The notes beneath the pieces are model-generated. The model searched no databases and was not told the origin of the DNA. It saw only the letters and a program-made list of their open reading frames with translations. From Gammaproteobacteria bacterium (GTDB taxonomy: Bacteria > Pseudomonadota > Gammaproteobacteria > Pseudomonadales > Azotimanducaceae): a DNA stretch of 64,000 bases. Of this stretch, positions 17,296-24,848 are shown piece by piece (position 1 is the stretch's first letter; the number at the start of each line of letters is the position of its first letter). Made by a program: the position numbers and the translations under genes. Location of the stretch: contig QJYB01000071.1 in NCBI GenBank assembly GCA_003247835.1, positions 35,548 through 99,547 on the forward strand. Reading direction: 5' to 3'.

Positions 17296-17322
17296 CAACC
17301 GTTTTCCGCAGGACGACTTCAC

Positions 17323-17817
17323 ATGCCCGATATCGATCCTCAGGTGTTCCGGCAGACCATGGGACATTTCTGCACTGGGGTGGTGGCCGTAACCGCATGT
17401 CTGGACGGCACGCCGGTCGGATTTGCGGCCCAGTCCTTCGTCTCCCTCTCGCTGACGCCGCCGCTGGTCGCGTTCTGCCCGGCGAAGACCAGCACCAGCT
17501 GGCCGAAGGTCCGGGCATCGGGCAGCTTCTGCATCAACATGCTGGCAGCCGATCAGCAATCCGTATGCGACGCCTTTGCCCGCTCGGGCGGCGACAAGTT
17601 CGCGGACCTGTCCTGGGTCCCTGGTATTGCCACCGGAGCGCCAGTGCTGGCGCAGGTTCTGGCCAGCGTGGAGTGTTCGCTCGAGGCCGAGCACGATGCG
17701 GGTGATCACACCATCGTCGTGGGTCGGGTCCAGGCTCTGGAGGTGCAGGCGGATCGCCCGCAGGGACCGCTGCTTTTCTACCGAGGTGGTTACGGAAGCT
17801 TCGAGGCACTGGCCTGA
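17323..17817 (+). CDS. Flavin reductase family protein
   Basis: A 164-residue protein of the FMN-binding split-barrel flavin reductase family (HpaC/HsaB-like), which supplies reduced flavin to partner monooxygenases using NAD(P)H. Supporting pieces are the F-R-Q-T-M-G-H-F-C-T-G-V-V-A-V-T opening, G-F-A-A-Q-S-F-V-S-L-S-L-T-P-P-L-V, and F-C-I-N-M-L. The start at 17323 is preceded by AGGA; a longer open frame from 17260 is not family-like. No partner oxygenase is next to it. Confidence 0.92.
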   Translation: MPDIDPQVFRQTMGHFCTGVVAVTACLDGTPVGFAAQSFVSLSLTPPLVAFCPAKTSTSWPKVRASGSFCINMLAADQQSVCDAFARSGGDKFADLSWVPGIATGAPVLAQVLASVECSLEAEHDAGDHTIVVGRVQALEVQADRPQGPLLFYRGGYGSFEALA

Positions 17818-17831
17818 TCGGCAGTGCCTCG
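17802..17831. terminator. Hairpin between convergent flavin reductase and SDR genes
   Basis: CGAGGCACTG (17802-17811) and CAGTGCCTCG (17822-17831) form a perfect 10-base stem with a 10-base loop that contains the flavin reductase stop. It lies between two convergent genes, as terminators do, but no U-run follows on either strand, so strength is uncertain. Confidence 0.4.
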
Positions 17832-17843
17832 CTGCCTACCACG

Positions 17844-18524
17844 TCAGCTCAAACCGGTCACCGGCAGCGCCGCGCCGTGGATGGGCGTCGCCGCATCGGA
17901 CGCGAGGAAACCGATGACCGCCGCCATGGCGTCGGGTGTCACCCAGCGGGAGAAGTCCGCGTCCGGCATGTCCGCACGGTTGCGCTCGGTGTCGATGATG
18001 GAGGGCAGTACGCAGTTGACGTTGATACCCTTCGTCTTCAGCTCGTCCGCCATGGCCTCGGTGAGCCGGATCACCACGCTCTTCGAGGCGCTGTAGGCAC
18101 CCATCCGGCCGACACCGTGCTGGCCCGGCCCGGCGCCGACGTTGATGATCCGACCGCCGCCCTGCTCGAGCATGACGGGCACCACCGCCCTGGCCATGTT
18201 CAGTACGGTGTGGGCATTGAGGTTCATCAGGAAGTTCCAGGTCTCGGCCGTCGTCTCGTGCACCGCCTCGCCCATGGCGAAACCACCGGCAATGTTGGCG
18301 AGCACGTGAATGGGACCGAGTTCCTTGCCGATGGCCGTGACGGCCGCATGACAGGCGGCCGCGTCCGTCAGATCCGGGGTGCCGCTGAAGTGGCCATTGT
18401 GCAGCTTGATCACATCCAGCTGCGCGATACGCGCACCACGCTCGGCGAAGTATCGCACCAGCGCGCTGCCGAGCGCGCCGGCGGCACCGGTAACCACGAC
18501 GACCTTGTCTTCGAACTCGCTCAT
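17844..18524 (-). CDS. Short-chain dehydrogenase/reductase lacking the usual catalytic serine
   Basis: A 226-residue classical SDR. The nucleotide-binding T-G-A-A-G-A-L-G lies at residues 12-19, the N-I-A-G motif near 77-80, and the catalytic Y144-x3-K148. The position normally held by the catalytic serine (13 residues before the tyrosine) is an alanine (A131, in N-V-G-A-G-P-G). Activity on a carbonyl substrate is therefore in question. It is followed by an F420-type oxidoreductase upstream on the same strand; the two may form an operon. Confidence 0.88.
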   Translation of the reverse strand: MSEFEDKVVVVTGAAGALGSALVRYFAERGARIAQLDVIKLHNGHFSGTPDLTDAAACHAAVTAIGKELGPIHVLANIAGGFAMGEAVHETTAETWNFLMNLNAHTVLNMARAVVPVMLEQGGGRIINVGAGPGQHGVGRMGAYSASKSVVIRLTEAMADELKTKGINVNCVLPSIIDTERNRADMPDADFSRWVTPDAMAAVIGFLASDAATPIHGAALPVTGLS

Positions 18525-18540
18525 CACTGGAAGGCGTCCC

Positions 18541-19419
18541 TCACGCGGATTCGGCCAGCGCTTCCAGCACGGCCCAGTGCAGGTCGCCGAACTGACCGTT
18601 GGGATTCACGGGCTGCACGCAGACGTGGGTGGCCCCGGCATCGAAGTGGGCCTGGATACGGGCCTGGATGGCCTTCAGGTCGCCCCAGGCGAACGTCGCG
18701 TCGATGAAGCGGTCGCTGCCGCCGTTCTCGAAGTCCGCCTCGGTGAGACCCATGCGCAACCAGTTGTTCCGGTAGTTGGGCAGCCCCGTGTAGATGGAAG
18801 CCACTGGCCTCGCCAGAGCCCGGGCCTTGTCCGGATCGGTTTCGAGAATGATCTTCTGCTCCACGCACAGCAGCTTGTCGGGACCGAGGATTTCCCGGGC
18901 CATGGCCGTGTGGTCGGGAGAAACGAAGTAGGGGTGAGCTCCGTCCGTGGCATCGCGGGCGAGCTCCAGCATCTTCGGACCGAGTGCTGCGATCACCGTG
19001 GTGGGCTTCTCGGCCGGCTGGATACCCTGATAAGGCGCGCTGGCCATGCCGGCCAGGTATCTCCGCATGGTGGCCACCGGCGGGCCGTAGTCGAGCCCGC
19101 GCACGCCTTCCACCAGCGGCTTGTGCGACACCCCGAGGCCCAGCAGGAACCGACCGTTCGACTGCTCGTTGAGCGCGTTCTGACCCGCCAGGGTGACGCC
19201 GGGCTCCCGGTGATAGATGTTGGCGATACCGGTGGCCACGTTCAGTTTCTTCGTGTTGGCGAGCAGCCAGCTGGCGTGCACGAAAGGGTGCCGGCCAACG
19301 GTTTCGGGAATCCACAGCGTGCCGTAGCCCAGCGACTCGATCCGCTGCGCCGCTTCCGCGGCGGCCGGCGCCGGCAGCGCCTCCAGGAAATACCATACGC
19401 CCAGCCTGCCCGTATCCAT
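18541..19419 (-). CDS. LLM-class F420-dependent oxidoreductase (TIGR03620-like)
   Basis: A 292-residue TIM-barrel flavin-like oxidoreductase. The E-S-L-G-Y-G-T-L-W-I-P-E-T segment and the G-R-F-L-L-G-L-G-V-S-H element match luciferase-like monooxygenase family members that use coenzyme F420 in Actinobacteria. Whether this protein uses F420 or FMN cannot be read from sequence. The stop lies 16 bases before the SDR start, so they are probably co-transcribed, with the enoyl-CoA hydratase upstream. Confidence 0.88.
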   Translation of the reverse strand: MDTGRLGVWYFLEALPAPAAAEAAQRIESLGYGTLWIPETVGRHPFVHASWLLANTKKLNVATGIANIYHREPGVTLAGQNALNEQSNGRFLLGLGVSHKPLVEGVRGLDYGPPVATMRRYLAGMASAPYQGIQPAEKPTTVIAALGPKMLELARDATDGAHPYFVSPDHTAMAREILGPDKLLCVEQKIILETDPDKARALARPVASIYTGLPNYRNNWLRMGLTEADFENGGSDRFIDATFAWGDLKAIQARIQAHFDAGATHVCVQPVNPNGQFGDLHWAVLEALAESA

Positions 19420-19463
19420 GCGTCCTCCTCGTTCCTTGAATGAAACCCGCAGCCGGTGTCGGC

Positions 19464-20264
19464 TCAGCGGCCCAGGAAGTTGCCGGGGCGGCGTTCGGCC
19501 ACCGCGCGGATGCCCTCCGCCGCGTCCTCGGTGGCCCGGAGCCGCTGCTGCTCGGCAAGCTCGTGCTCCGTCGCAGTGGCGACCGCTTCGGCCAGGCCGT
19601 TGCGCAACGTTGCACGTACGGAAGCCACTGCCAGCGGGGCGTTCTCTGCCACCTCCCGGGCGAGGCGCGTTGCAGCCGCCCGCAGCTCGTCCGGCGCCAC
19701 GAGCAGATCCACCAGTCCCATGGCGAGCGCTTCCTCGCCGGTCACACGGCGCCCGGTGAGCAGCATCAGTGCCGCCTGCTGCTCGCCGATCAGACGCGGC
19801 AGCGTCACCGACAGGCCGAATCCCTGATGAATGCCGAGCTTGACAAAGTTCGCCGCGAAACGGGCGTCGGCTGTCGCGACACGGAAGTCGGGCACCATGG
19901 CAAGGCCGAGCCCGCCGCCGATGGCGGCGCCCTGGATGGCGCCGATGATGGGTGTTCTGTTCGCGAACAGGCGCGCGGCTTCTCGATACAGAATTCCGGT
20001 GGTGTTCCTGAAGCCTTCCTCGGTAAAATCGCTGCTTCCGGAATCGTCGTCCTTCCCTGAGCCGAAATTCGCTCCGGCGCAGAAATGCTTGCCCTGAGAC
20101 GCCAGCACGATGGCGCGGCAGTCCGGGTCCTCGTCCGCTGCATCGAACGCATCTGCAATCTGTCGGATCAGACTGTGATCGAAGAAGTTTGCGGGCGGCC
20201 GTCGTATCTCCACGGTGGTGACGTTGGCGTCACTGGTCACGGCGATATCGGTGTAGGTCGTCAT
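19464..20264 (-). CDS. Enoyl-CoA hydratase/isomerase family protein
   Basis: A 266-residue crotonase-fold enzyme. It has the oxyanion-hole segments A-S-Q-G-K-H-F-C-A-G-A-N-F and Q-G-A-A-I-G-G-G-L-G-L-A, and an H-Q-G-F-G-L-S-V-T-L-P-R-L-I-G motif in which the usual second catalytic glutamate position is replaced. The ATG at 20264 fits the AGAGGGGG ribosome site at 7-base spacing better than the ATG at 20270. It is the first gene of the minus-strand cluster ending with the SDR. Confidence 0.92.
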   Translation of the reverse strand: MTTYTDIAVTSDANVTTVEIRRPPANFFDHSLIRQIADAFDAADEDPDCRAIVLASQGKHFCAGANFGSGKDDDSGSSDFTEEGFRNTTGILYREAARLFANRTPIIGAIQGAAIGGGLGLAMVPDFRVATADARFAANFVKLGIHQGFGLSVTLPRLIGEQQAALMLLTGRRVTGEEALAMGLVDLLVAPDELRAAATRLAREVAENAPLAVASVRATLRNGLAEAVATATEHELAEQQRLRATEDAAEGIRAVAERRPGNFLGR

Positions 20265-20389
20265 CAGCATCCCCCTCTGGCTATGACAGACTGTGACTGA
20301 CTCGAGCGGGTGCCGTGGTTCTGCATGAGCCGACGTGCCGCATCGGAGAGCGGGGAATACTAGCAGCGAGCGTGAGGTTGCGCACCACG

Positions 20390-21904
20390 GTGACCGAGGA
20401 ATCCGATTCAGAACGAAGCCGGCGGGAATCGAACCACCCGGGGTCTGCGGCGCAGCCCACCGACGGCGAGGCGCGGGATGAATTCAACGTCCTGCCAAGC
20501 CGCAAGGACGAGGCGCAGGCGGAGGCGGACCGGTCCGTTCAGGGTCTACCTTCGATGGGCGAGCGGCCCGGCATCTGGCAGCTCGCCTTTCCTTCCATCC
20601 TCGGCAACCTGTCCTTCACCCTGGTCGGCATGGTGCAGACCAAGTTCATCGGTGAGCTCGGCTCCCAGGCCCTCGCCGCGGTCGGCGCCGGGCAGCGGGT
20701 GTTCTTCGCCATGCAGGCTGTGCTGATGGCGGTCAGTGCGGGCACCACGGCACTGGTGGCCAGAGCCTGGGGTGCGGGTGACTATCGGGAAGCGAGCCGG
20801 GTCACCATGGCTTCGCTGGCGCTGGCCGGCATGCTCTCGCTGGGTGTGACGGTGTTCGGTCTGCTGTTCGCTCCGGCGGTGGCCGGCGTCTTCGGCCTCG
20901 ATCCCCATACCCTGGAGATGGCGTCGGGGAACATCCGCTGGCTCTCGGTGTTCAATCTGGCCTTCGCCGTGAACTTCATCCTGAGCGCTGCGCTGCGGGC
21001 ATCCGGAGATGCGTGGTCGCCGTTGTGGATCAGCGGCGGTGTCAACGTGATCAACATCCCGCTGCTCTACCTGTTCGTGTTCGGTGCGTACGGCTTTCCA
21101 CAGATGGGCGTGGCCGGTGCGGCGGTGGCTGCGGGCCTCTCGTTTACCGCTGGTGCGCTCACGCTCATCGTTCTCTGGGTGAAGCAGAAGTTCCGGGTCA
21201 AGCACGTCGGCGGTGGCTGGTGGCGCAGGGAGCGGCTGAAGCGGCTGCTCGACATCGGCTACCCGGCGGCCGTCGAGCAGGGGGTATTTCAGCTCGGCTT
21301 CTTCGCCTTCCTCATGCTGATCGGCAACTTCTACGGAACGGAGGCTTTTGCTGCCTATAACATCGGCGTGAACGTGCTGCAGATCTGCATGACCGTGGGA
21401 TTCGGTTTTTCCATTGCCGGCTCCACGCTGGTGGGCCAGCATCTGGGCGCAGCAGACCACGACGGCGCTACCCGGAGCGGCTGGCGTTCCATGTGGCTCG
21501 CCATGGTGGCCATGGGCGCGCTGGGCGGTCTGATCATGTTCTACGCCCGACCCCTGACGCTGTTCTTCATCGGCGACGACCCGGTGACGGTGCAGCGGAC
21601 CGTGGAGTTCATCTACCTGCTCGGCGCGATGATGCCGCTGCTCGCGGTGGACTTCTCCATCGGCGGCAGCCTGCGGGGTGCCGGTGACACGCGTTTTCCG
21701 CTGCTGGCGACGATGTTCAGCCTGATCGGTATGCGATGCGGGCTGGCGGCGCTTGCGACCTGGATGGGGCTGCCCGTGGTCTGGGTGTACGCTGCCCTGG
21801 TGGGGGACTATATGGTCAAGGCGAGCATGCTGATATGGCGCTTCCAGCGCGGCCGCTGGAAGACCATAGTCACCATGGACGAGCTGCGTAAGAGTGCGGT
21901 CTGA
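20390..21904 (+). CDS. MATE-family multidrug/sodium efflux transporter
   Basis: A membrane protein with about 12 transmembrane helices and the two-bundle MATE layout. Family-type pieces are P-S-I-L-G-N-L-S-F-T-L-V-G-M-V-Q-T, the A-G-T-T-A-L-V-A-R-A-W-G-A-G end of helix 2, and S-G-G-V-N-V-I-N-I-P-L-L-Y. The start is uncertain: the conserved part begins at about M20555 (450 residues), while an upstream GTG at 20390 (used here, 504 residues) or GTG 20315 would add a charged, low-complexity tail. It is immediately followed by the DNA glycosylase gene after two bases. Confidence 0.88.
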   Translation: MTEESDSERSRRESNHPGSAAQPTDGEARDEFNVLPSRKDEAQAEADRSVQGLPSMGERPGIWQLAFPSILGNLSFTLVGMVQTKFIGELGSQALAAVGAGQRVFFAMQAVLMAVSAGTTALVARAWGAGDYREASRVTMASLALAGMLSLGVTVFGLLFAPAVAGVFGLDPHTLEMASGNIRWLSVFNLAFAVNFILSAALRASGDAWSPLWISGGVNVINIPLLYLFVFGAYGFPQMGVAGAAVAAGLSFTAGALTLIVLWVKQKFRVKHVGGGWWRRERLKRLLDIGYPAAVEQGVFQLGFFAFLMLIGNFYGTEAFAAYNIGVNVLQICMTVGFGFSIAGSTLVGQHLGAADHDGATRSGWRSMWLAMVAMGALGGLIMFYARPLTLFFIGDDPVTVQRTVEFIYLLGAMMPLLAVDFSIGGSLRGAGDTRFPLLATMFSLIGMRCGLAALATWMGLPVVWVYAALVGDYMVKASMLIWRFQRGRWKTIVTMDELRKSAV

Positions 21905-21906
21905 TC

Positions 21907-22791
21907 ATGCCGGAGCTGCCGGACCTCACCGTCTACCTGGAGCACATACAGGCACGCGTCGGCGGTGAGCAGCTCACCGGCATCCGTCTGTCGAGCCCGT
22001 TTCTTCTGCGCACCGTGACCCCGTCTGTCGACGAGGTCACCGGTCGCCGGCTAACCGGCGTGCAGCGGCTGGCGAAGCAGCTCGTGCTGTGCCTCGAGGA
22101 GGACTACTATCTCGTCATCCATCTAATGATCTCCGGACGCCTGCAGTGGGCAACCCCGGGTGCGCCCGTTCCGAAGCGCATCGGTCTCGCTGCCTTCGAC
22201 TTCGAGTCGGGCACCATCCTCTTCACGGAAGTGAGCAAGAAAAAGCGGGCATCTCTGAAGCTGGTCCACGGTCGCACCGATCTGATGGCACTGAATCCAG
22301 GTGGGCTGGAAGTGCTGGACATCGACCGGGCGACTTTCGCAGCTCAGCTGGAGCGGTCCAATCACACCCTCAAACGTGCCCTCACTGACCAGCACGTGTT
22401 CGCCGGGATCGGCAATGCCTATTCTGACGAGATCCTGCTGCGTGCACGGCTCTCGCCGTTCAAACGACCGGCCAACCTGACGGCGGACGAGCTGGACGTC
22501 CTGTACTCGGCTTGTTGCGATGTGCTCACGGAGTGGACCGCCAGGCTGCGGGCCGAGGCCGGAGACGTCTGGCCGAAGAAGGTGACGGCATTTCACGAGG
22601 CAATGGCGGTGCACGGCAAGTACCGACAACCCTGCCCCGTATGTGGTGCGCCCGTGCAGCGCATCGTTTACGCGGAGAACGAGGCCAACTACTGCGCTCG
22701 CTGTCAGACTGGCGGTCGGCTGCTCGCGGACCGATCCCTGTCCCGACTGCTTAAGGACAACTGGCCGAAGCGTCTGGAGGATCTGGAGTAG
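21907..22791 (+). CDS. Fpg/Nei-family DNA glycosylase
   Basis: A 294-residue base-excision repair glycosylase/lyase. The N-terminal nucleophile proline and glutamate (P2-E3) are kept, but the usual P-E-L-P-E is P-E-L-P-D. The helix-two-turn-helix D-Q-H-V-F-A-G-I-G-N-A-Y-S-D-E-I-L and a C-terminal zinc finger C-P-V-C ... C-A-R-C complete the fold. It starts two bases after the MATE gene, so they may be co-transcribed. Substrate preference (oxidised purine or pyrimidine) is not clear. Confidence 0.88.
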   Translation: MPELPDLTVYLEHIQARVGGEQLTGIRLSSPFLLRTVTPSVDEVTGRRLTGVQRLAKQLVLCLEEDYYLVIHLMISGRLQWATPGAPVPKRIGLAAFDFESGTILFTEVSKKKRASLKLVHGRTDLMALNPGGLEVLDIDRATFAAQLERSNHTLKRALTDQHVFAGIGNAYSDEILLRARLSPFKRPANLTADELDVLYSACCDVLTEWTARLRAEAGDVWPKKVTAFHEAMAVHGKYRQPCPVCGAPVQRIVYAENEANYCARCQTGGRLLADRSLSRLLKDNWPKRLEDLE

Positions 22792-22798
22792 CTCGAGA

Positions 22799-23875
22799 TC
22801 AGGCGGGATCCGGGCGCCGGGTCTGGCGGATACGGGTGGAGGACGCCGGGCTTCGGAACGTGTCGGCATCAACGCCGGTGGTCAGCTCCAGCAAGGCGTC
22901 GGGCAGCTCGCGGGCAACATCCTCGAGCACCTTGAAGCTGCCGTCCATCTCCCGGCCGAAGGCCAGATAGCGGGCACCGTACTCGGCCAGTTCCTGGAGC
23001 GCTTCGTCGCGGAGCGCCGGACTGCCGTAATAACGCGGATCGGCGATGCGCACCAGGGTGTCGAGGCCGACGACGAAGATCGCGTCGCGGAAGCGCCGGG
23101 CCTTCTCGATGAACGTGGGTAGTCTTGTCAACCAGACAGGCCTGTCGAACTGCGAGAGCCGCTGCTCGATCTCGCGGTAGTCGAGGAAGGGCTTGTCCAC
23201 GTTGGCCACGGACAGCTCGTAGGCACCCGCCCTGCCGGTGATGGACTCGGCGATCCGGAGCATCTCCCGATGTCCTTCGTGCAGCGGATTGAACGCGCCG
23301 GGCAGCAGCAGATCACCGGCATGGGGACGGGTCACCACCGCCTGCTCGTCGCCGAGCAGCAGGGCCTGCCATGCCGGTTTACCCGCCGTATGCGTGACCG
23401 TCACTTCGCCCGTTACGCCAGCCAGCTCGAGCACGTGGCCGAGCTTGGCCCACAGCGCTTCGGTCAGGGCAGTCTCTTCCTCGTCCCGGTCCCCAGCGAA
23501 AGTCCAGAACGCCGTCCAGGTTCCATCGAGGGTCTGAATGGCCGCGTGGGCGCGATGCTCCCCCCGCTTGGTCCGGTCCGTGGCGAGGCTCGCCGTGCAC
23601 GCCAAACCGAACGGAAGGGCGGCGCCGAGCTTTCTTGCCTGAAGGAAGGCGGTCATGGCCATCGCCCGGGCGGTGGCTTCCGAGCACGCCTGATCGGGCA
23701 TGCCACCCAGCAGCTCTGCCATGGCCGCGGCGGCGTAAGGTATGCGCACATCCAGCACCGTACGCGACGCGCCGGGGGTCGTCAGCAGCTCGCTCACCAG
23801 GGCGGTGCCGCCACCGGCAAGGTAGAACACGCCCTGCCAGGGTGTGTCGTGCAGCAGTGCTGCCCGTTCGCTCAT
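22799..23875 (-). CDS. CinA-like/nucleotidyltransferase fusion protein
   Basis: A 358-residue two-domain protein. Residues 1-165 resemble the CinA C-terminal (NMN deamidase) fold: a T-A-L-V-S-E-L-L-T-T-P-G-A-S helix start and a C-S-E-A-T-A-R-A-M-A-M helix. The catalytic E-S-C-T-G-G motif, however, is Y-L-A-G-G-G, with the nucleophilic serine missing. Residues 185-358 are a cytidylyl/NMN-adenylyltransferase domain with G-A-F-N-P-L-H199-E-G-H202 and S-S-T-R-I-R (345-350). It may adenylate a nicotinamide nucleotide or similar substrate, with the first domain as binding module. It overlaps nothing. Confidence 0.8.
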   Translation of the reverse strand: MSERAALLHDTPWQGVFYLAGGGTALVSELLTTPGASRTVLDVRIPYAAAAMAELLGGMPDQACSEATARAMAMTAFLQARKLGAALPFGLACTASLATDRTKRGEHRAHAAIQTLDGTWTAFWTFAGDRDEEETALTEALWAKLGHVLELAGVTGEVTVTHTAGKPAWQALLLGDEQAVVTRPHAGDLLLPGAFNPLHEGHREMLRIAESITGRAGAYELSVANVDKPFLDYREIEQRLSQFDRPVWLTRLPTFIEKARRFRDAIFVVGLDTLVRIADPRYYGSPALRDEALQELAEYGARYLAFGREMDGSFKVLEDVARELPDALLELTTGVDADTFRSPASSTRIRQTRRPDPA

Positions 23876-23907
23876 GCGGGTCCGTTGTCCAGACTTGTCA
23901 TTGGCGC

Positions 23908-24777
23908 TCAGTCGGCGAGAAAGCTGCGCACCAGCGCGAGAAACTCGTCCAGCTGGTCGTGATGCACCCAGTGACCGGCGTTCTCAATGTTCGCCACCGT
24001 TGCATTCTGAAAGTAAGCAGCTCGGCCGTCCTTTCCCGGGTCGGAAGCCCAGGATTCGGTGCCGCGCACCAGCAGCGTCGGACAGGTGATCCGCGACCAG
24101 AGTTTTTGCTGAGCCTCGAAGGGCAGGCCGATGGGCGAGAAGGTGCGCACGTAGTTGTCGAACTTCCAGCTGTAGGTGCCGTCCTCGTTCTGGTTGCTGC
24201 CGTGGATGGTCAGGTGTCTGGCCTGCGCTTCCGTAAGGTGAGGATTCTCGGTCTGCATCCGCTCGTAGGCCTCCTCCAGACTGGCGTAACGGCGCGGAAT
24301 GCGTCCCGACGCGGCGCGCAGGTCGTTCACCCAGGCGTGCAGGCGGTCGACGGTGGGGATGTCGATGCGCTGCTTGATCATCTCCGGCGACGGTCCCATG
24401 CCTTCGATGGCGACCAGCTTCTTCACCGTTTCCGGATACAGCCCCGCGTAGGTGAGCGAGATCGACCCGCCCAGAGAGTGGCTGATGATGGTCACGGGCG
24501 TCATCTTCTTCTGGAACAGCAGCTGGGCGATGTCGTAGACGTAGTCCACCTGGTTGTAGCTGCCGCCCAGCATCCACTGGGAGTCGCCGTGACCGCGCAG
24601 GTCGGGGGCGATGATGTGATAGTCGTCCCGGAGAGCCTCCGCCACCCAGTCCCAGTTACGGCAGTGATCCCGACCTCCGTGCACCAGCAGCATCGGGGGC
24701 GCATCCTCGTTGCCCCAATCCACGTAATGCAGCCGCAGCCGCTGGGAAAAATAGGTGTGAGAAGTGGGGCCCTGCAT
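23908..24777 (-). CDS. Alpha/beta hydrolase fold protein
   Basis: A 289-residue hydrolase with H-G-G-R-D near residue 35, the nucleophile elbow S-H-S-L-G-G, and a histidine in N-A-G-H-W-V-H-H near the C-terminus. The acid is likely in the stretch around W-A-S-D-P-G-K-D. The order is typical of epoxide-hydrolase/haloalkane-dehalogenase or esterase relatives; the substrate is unknown. The M at 24777 starts close to the conserved core; the open frame continues upstream to 24861, but that extension would overlap the end of the next gene on the same strand. Confidence 0.86.
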   Translation of the reverse strand: MQGPTSHTYFSQRLRLHYVDWGNEDAPPMLLVHGGRDHCRNWDWVAEALRDDYHIIAPDLRGHGDSQWMLGGSYNQVDYVYDIAQLLFQKKMTPVTIISHSLGGSISLTYAGLYPETVKKLVAIEGMGPSPEMIKQRIDIPTVDRLHAWVNDLRAASGRIPRRYASLEEAYERMQTENPHLTEAQARHLTIHGSNQNEDGTYSWKFDNYVRTFSPIGLPFEAQQKLWSRITCPTLLVRGTESWASDPGKDGRAAYFQNATVANIENAGHWVHHDQLDEFLALVRSFLAD

Positions 24778-24848
24778 GTCTTCTGTTCGCTCCGACGTCG
24801 GCTGTTGTGCAGTGCACAGTATAGCCGCTCGGCCAGCGGAGCCGTGCG

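Noticed and set aside
20424..20435. Sequence like a tRNA T-arm on the minus strand (GGTTCGATTCCC)
   Set aside because: The flanking bases do not form a 5-base T-stem, and no anticodon, D-arm or acceptor partner could be found nearby.
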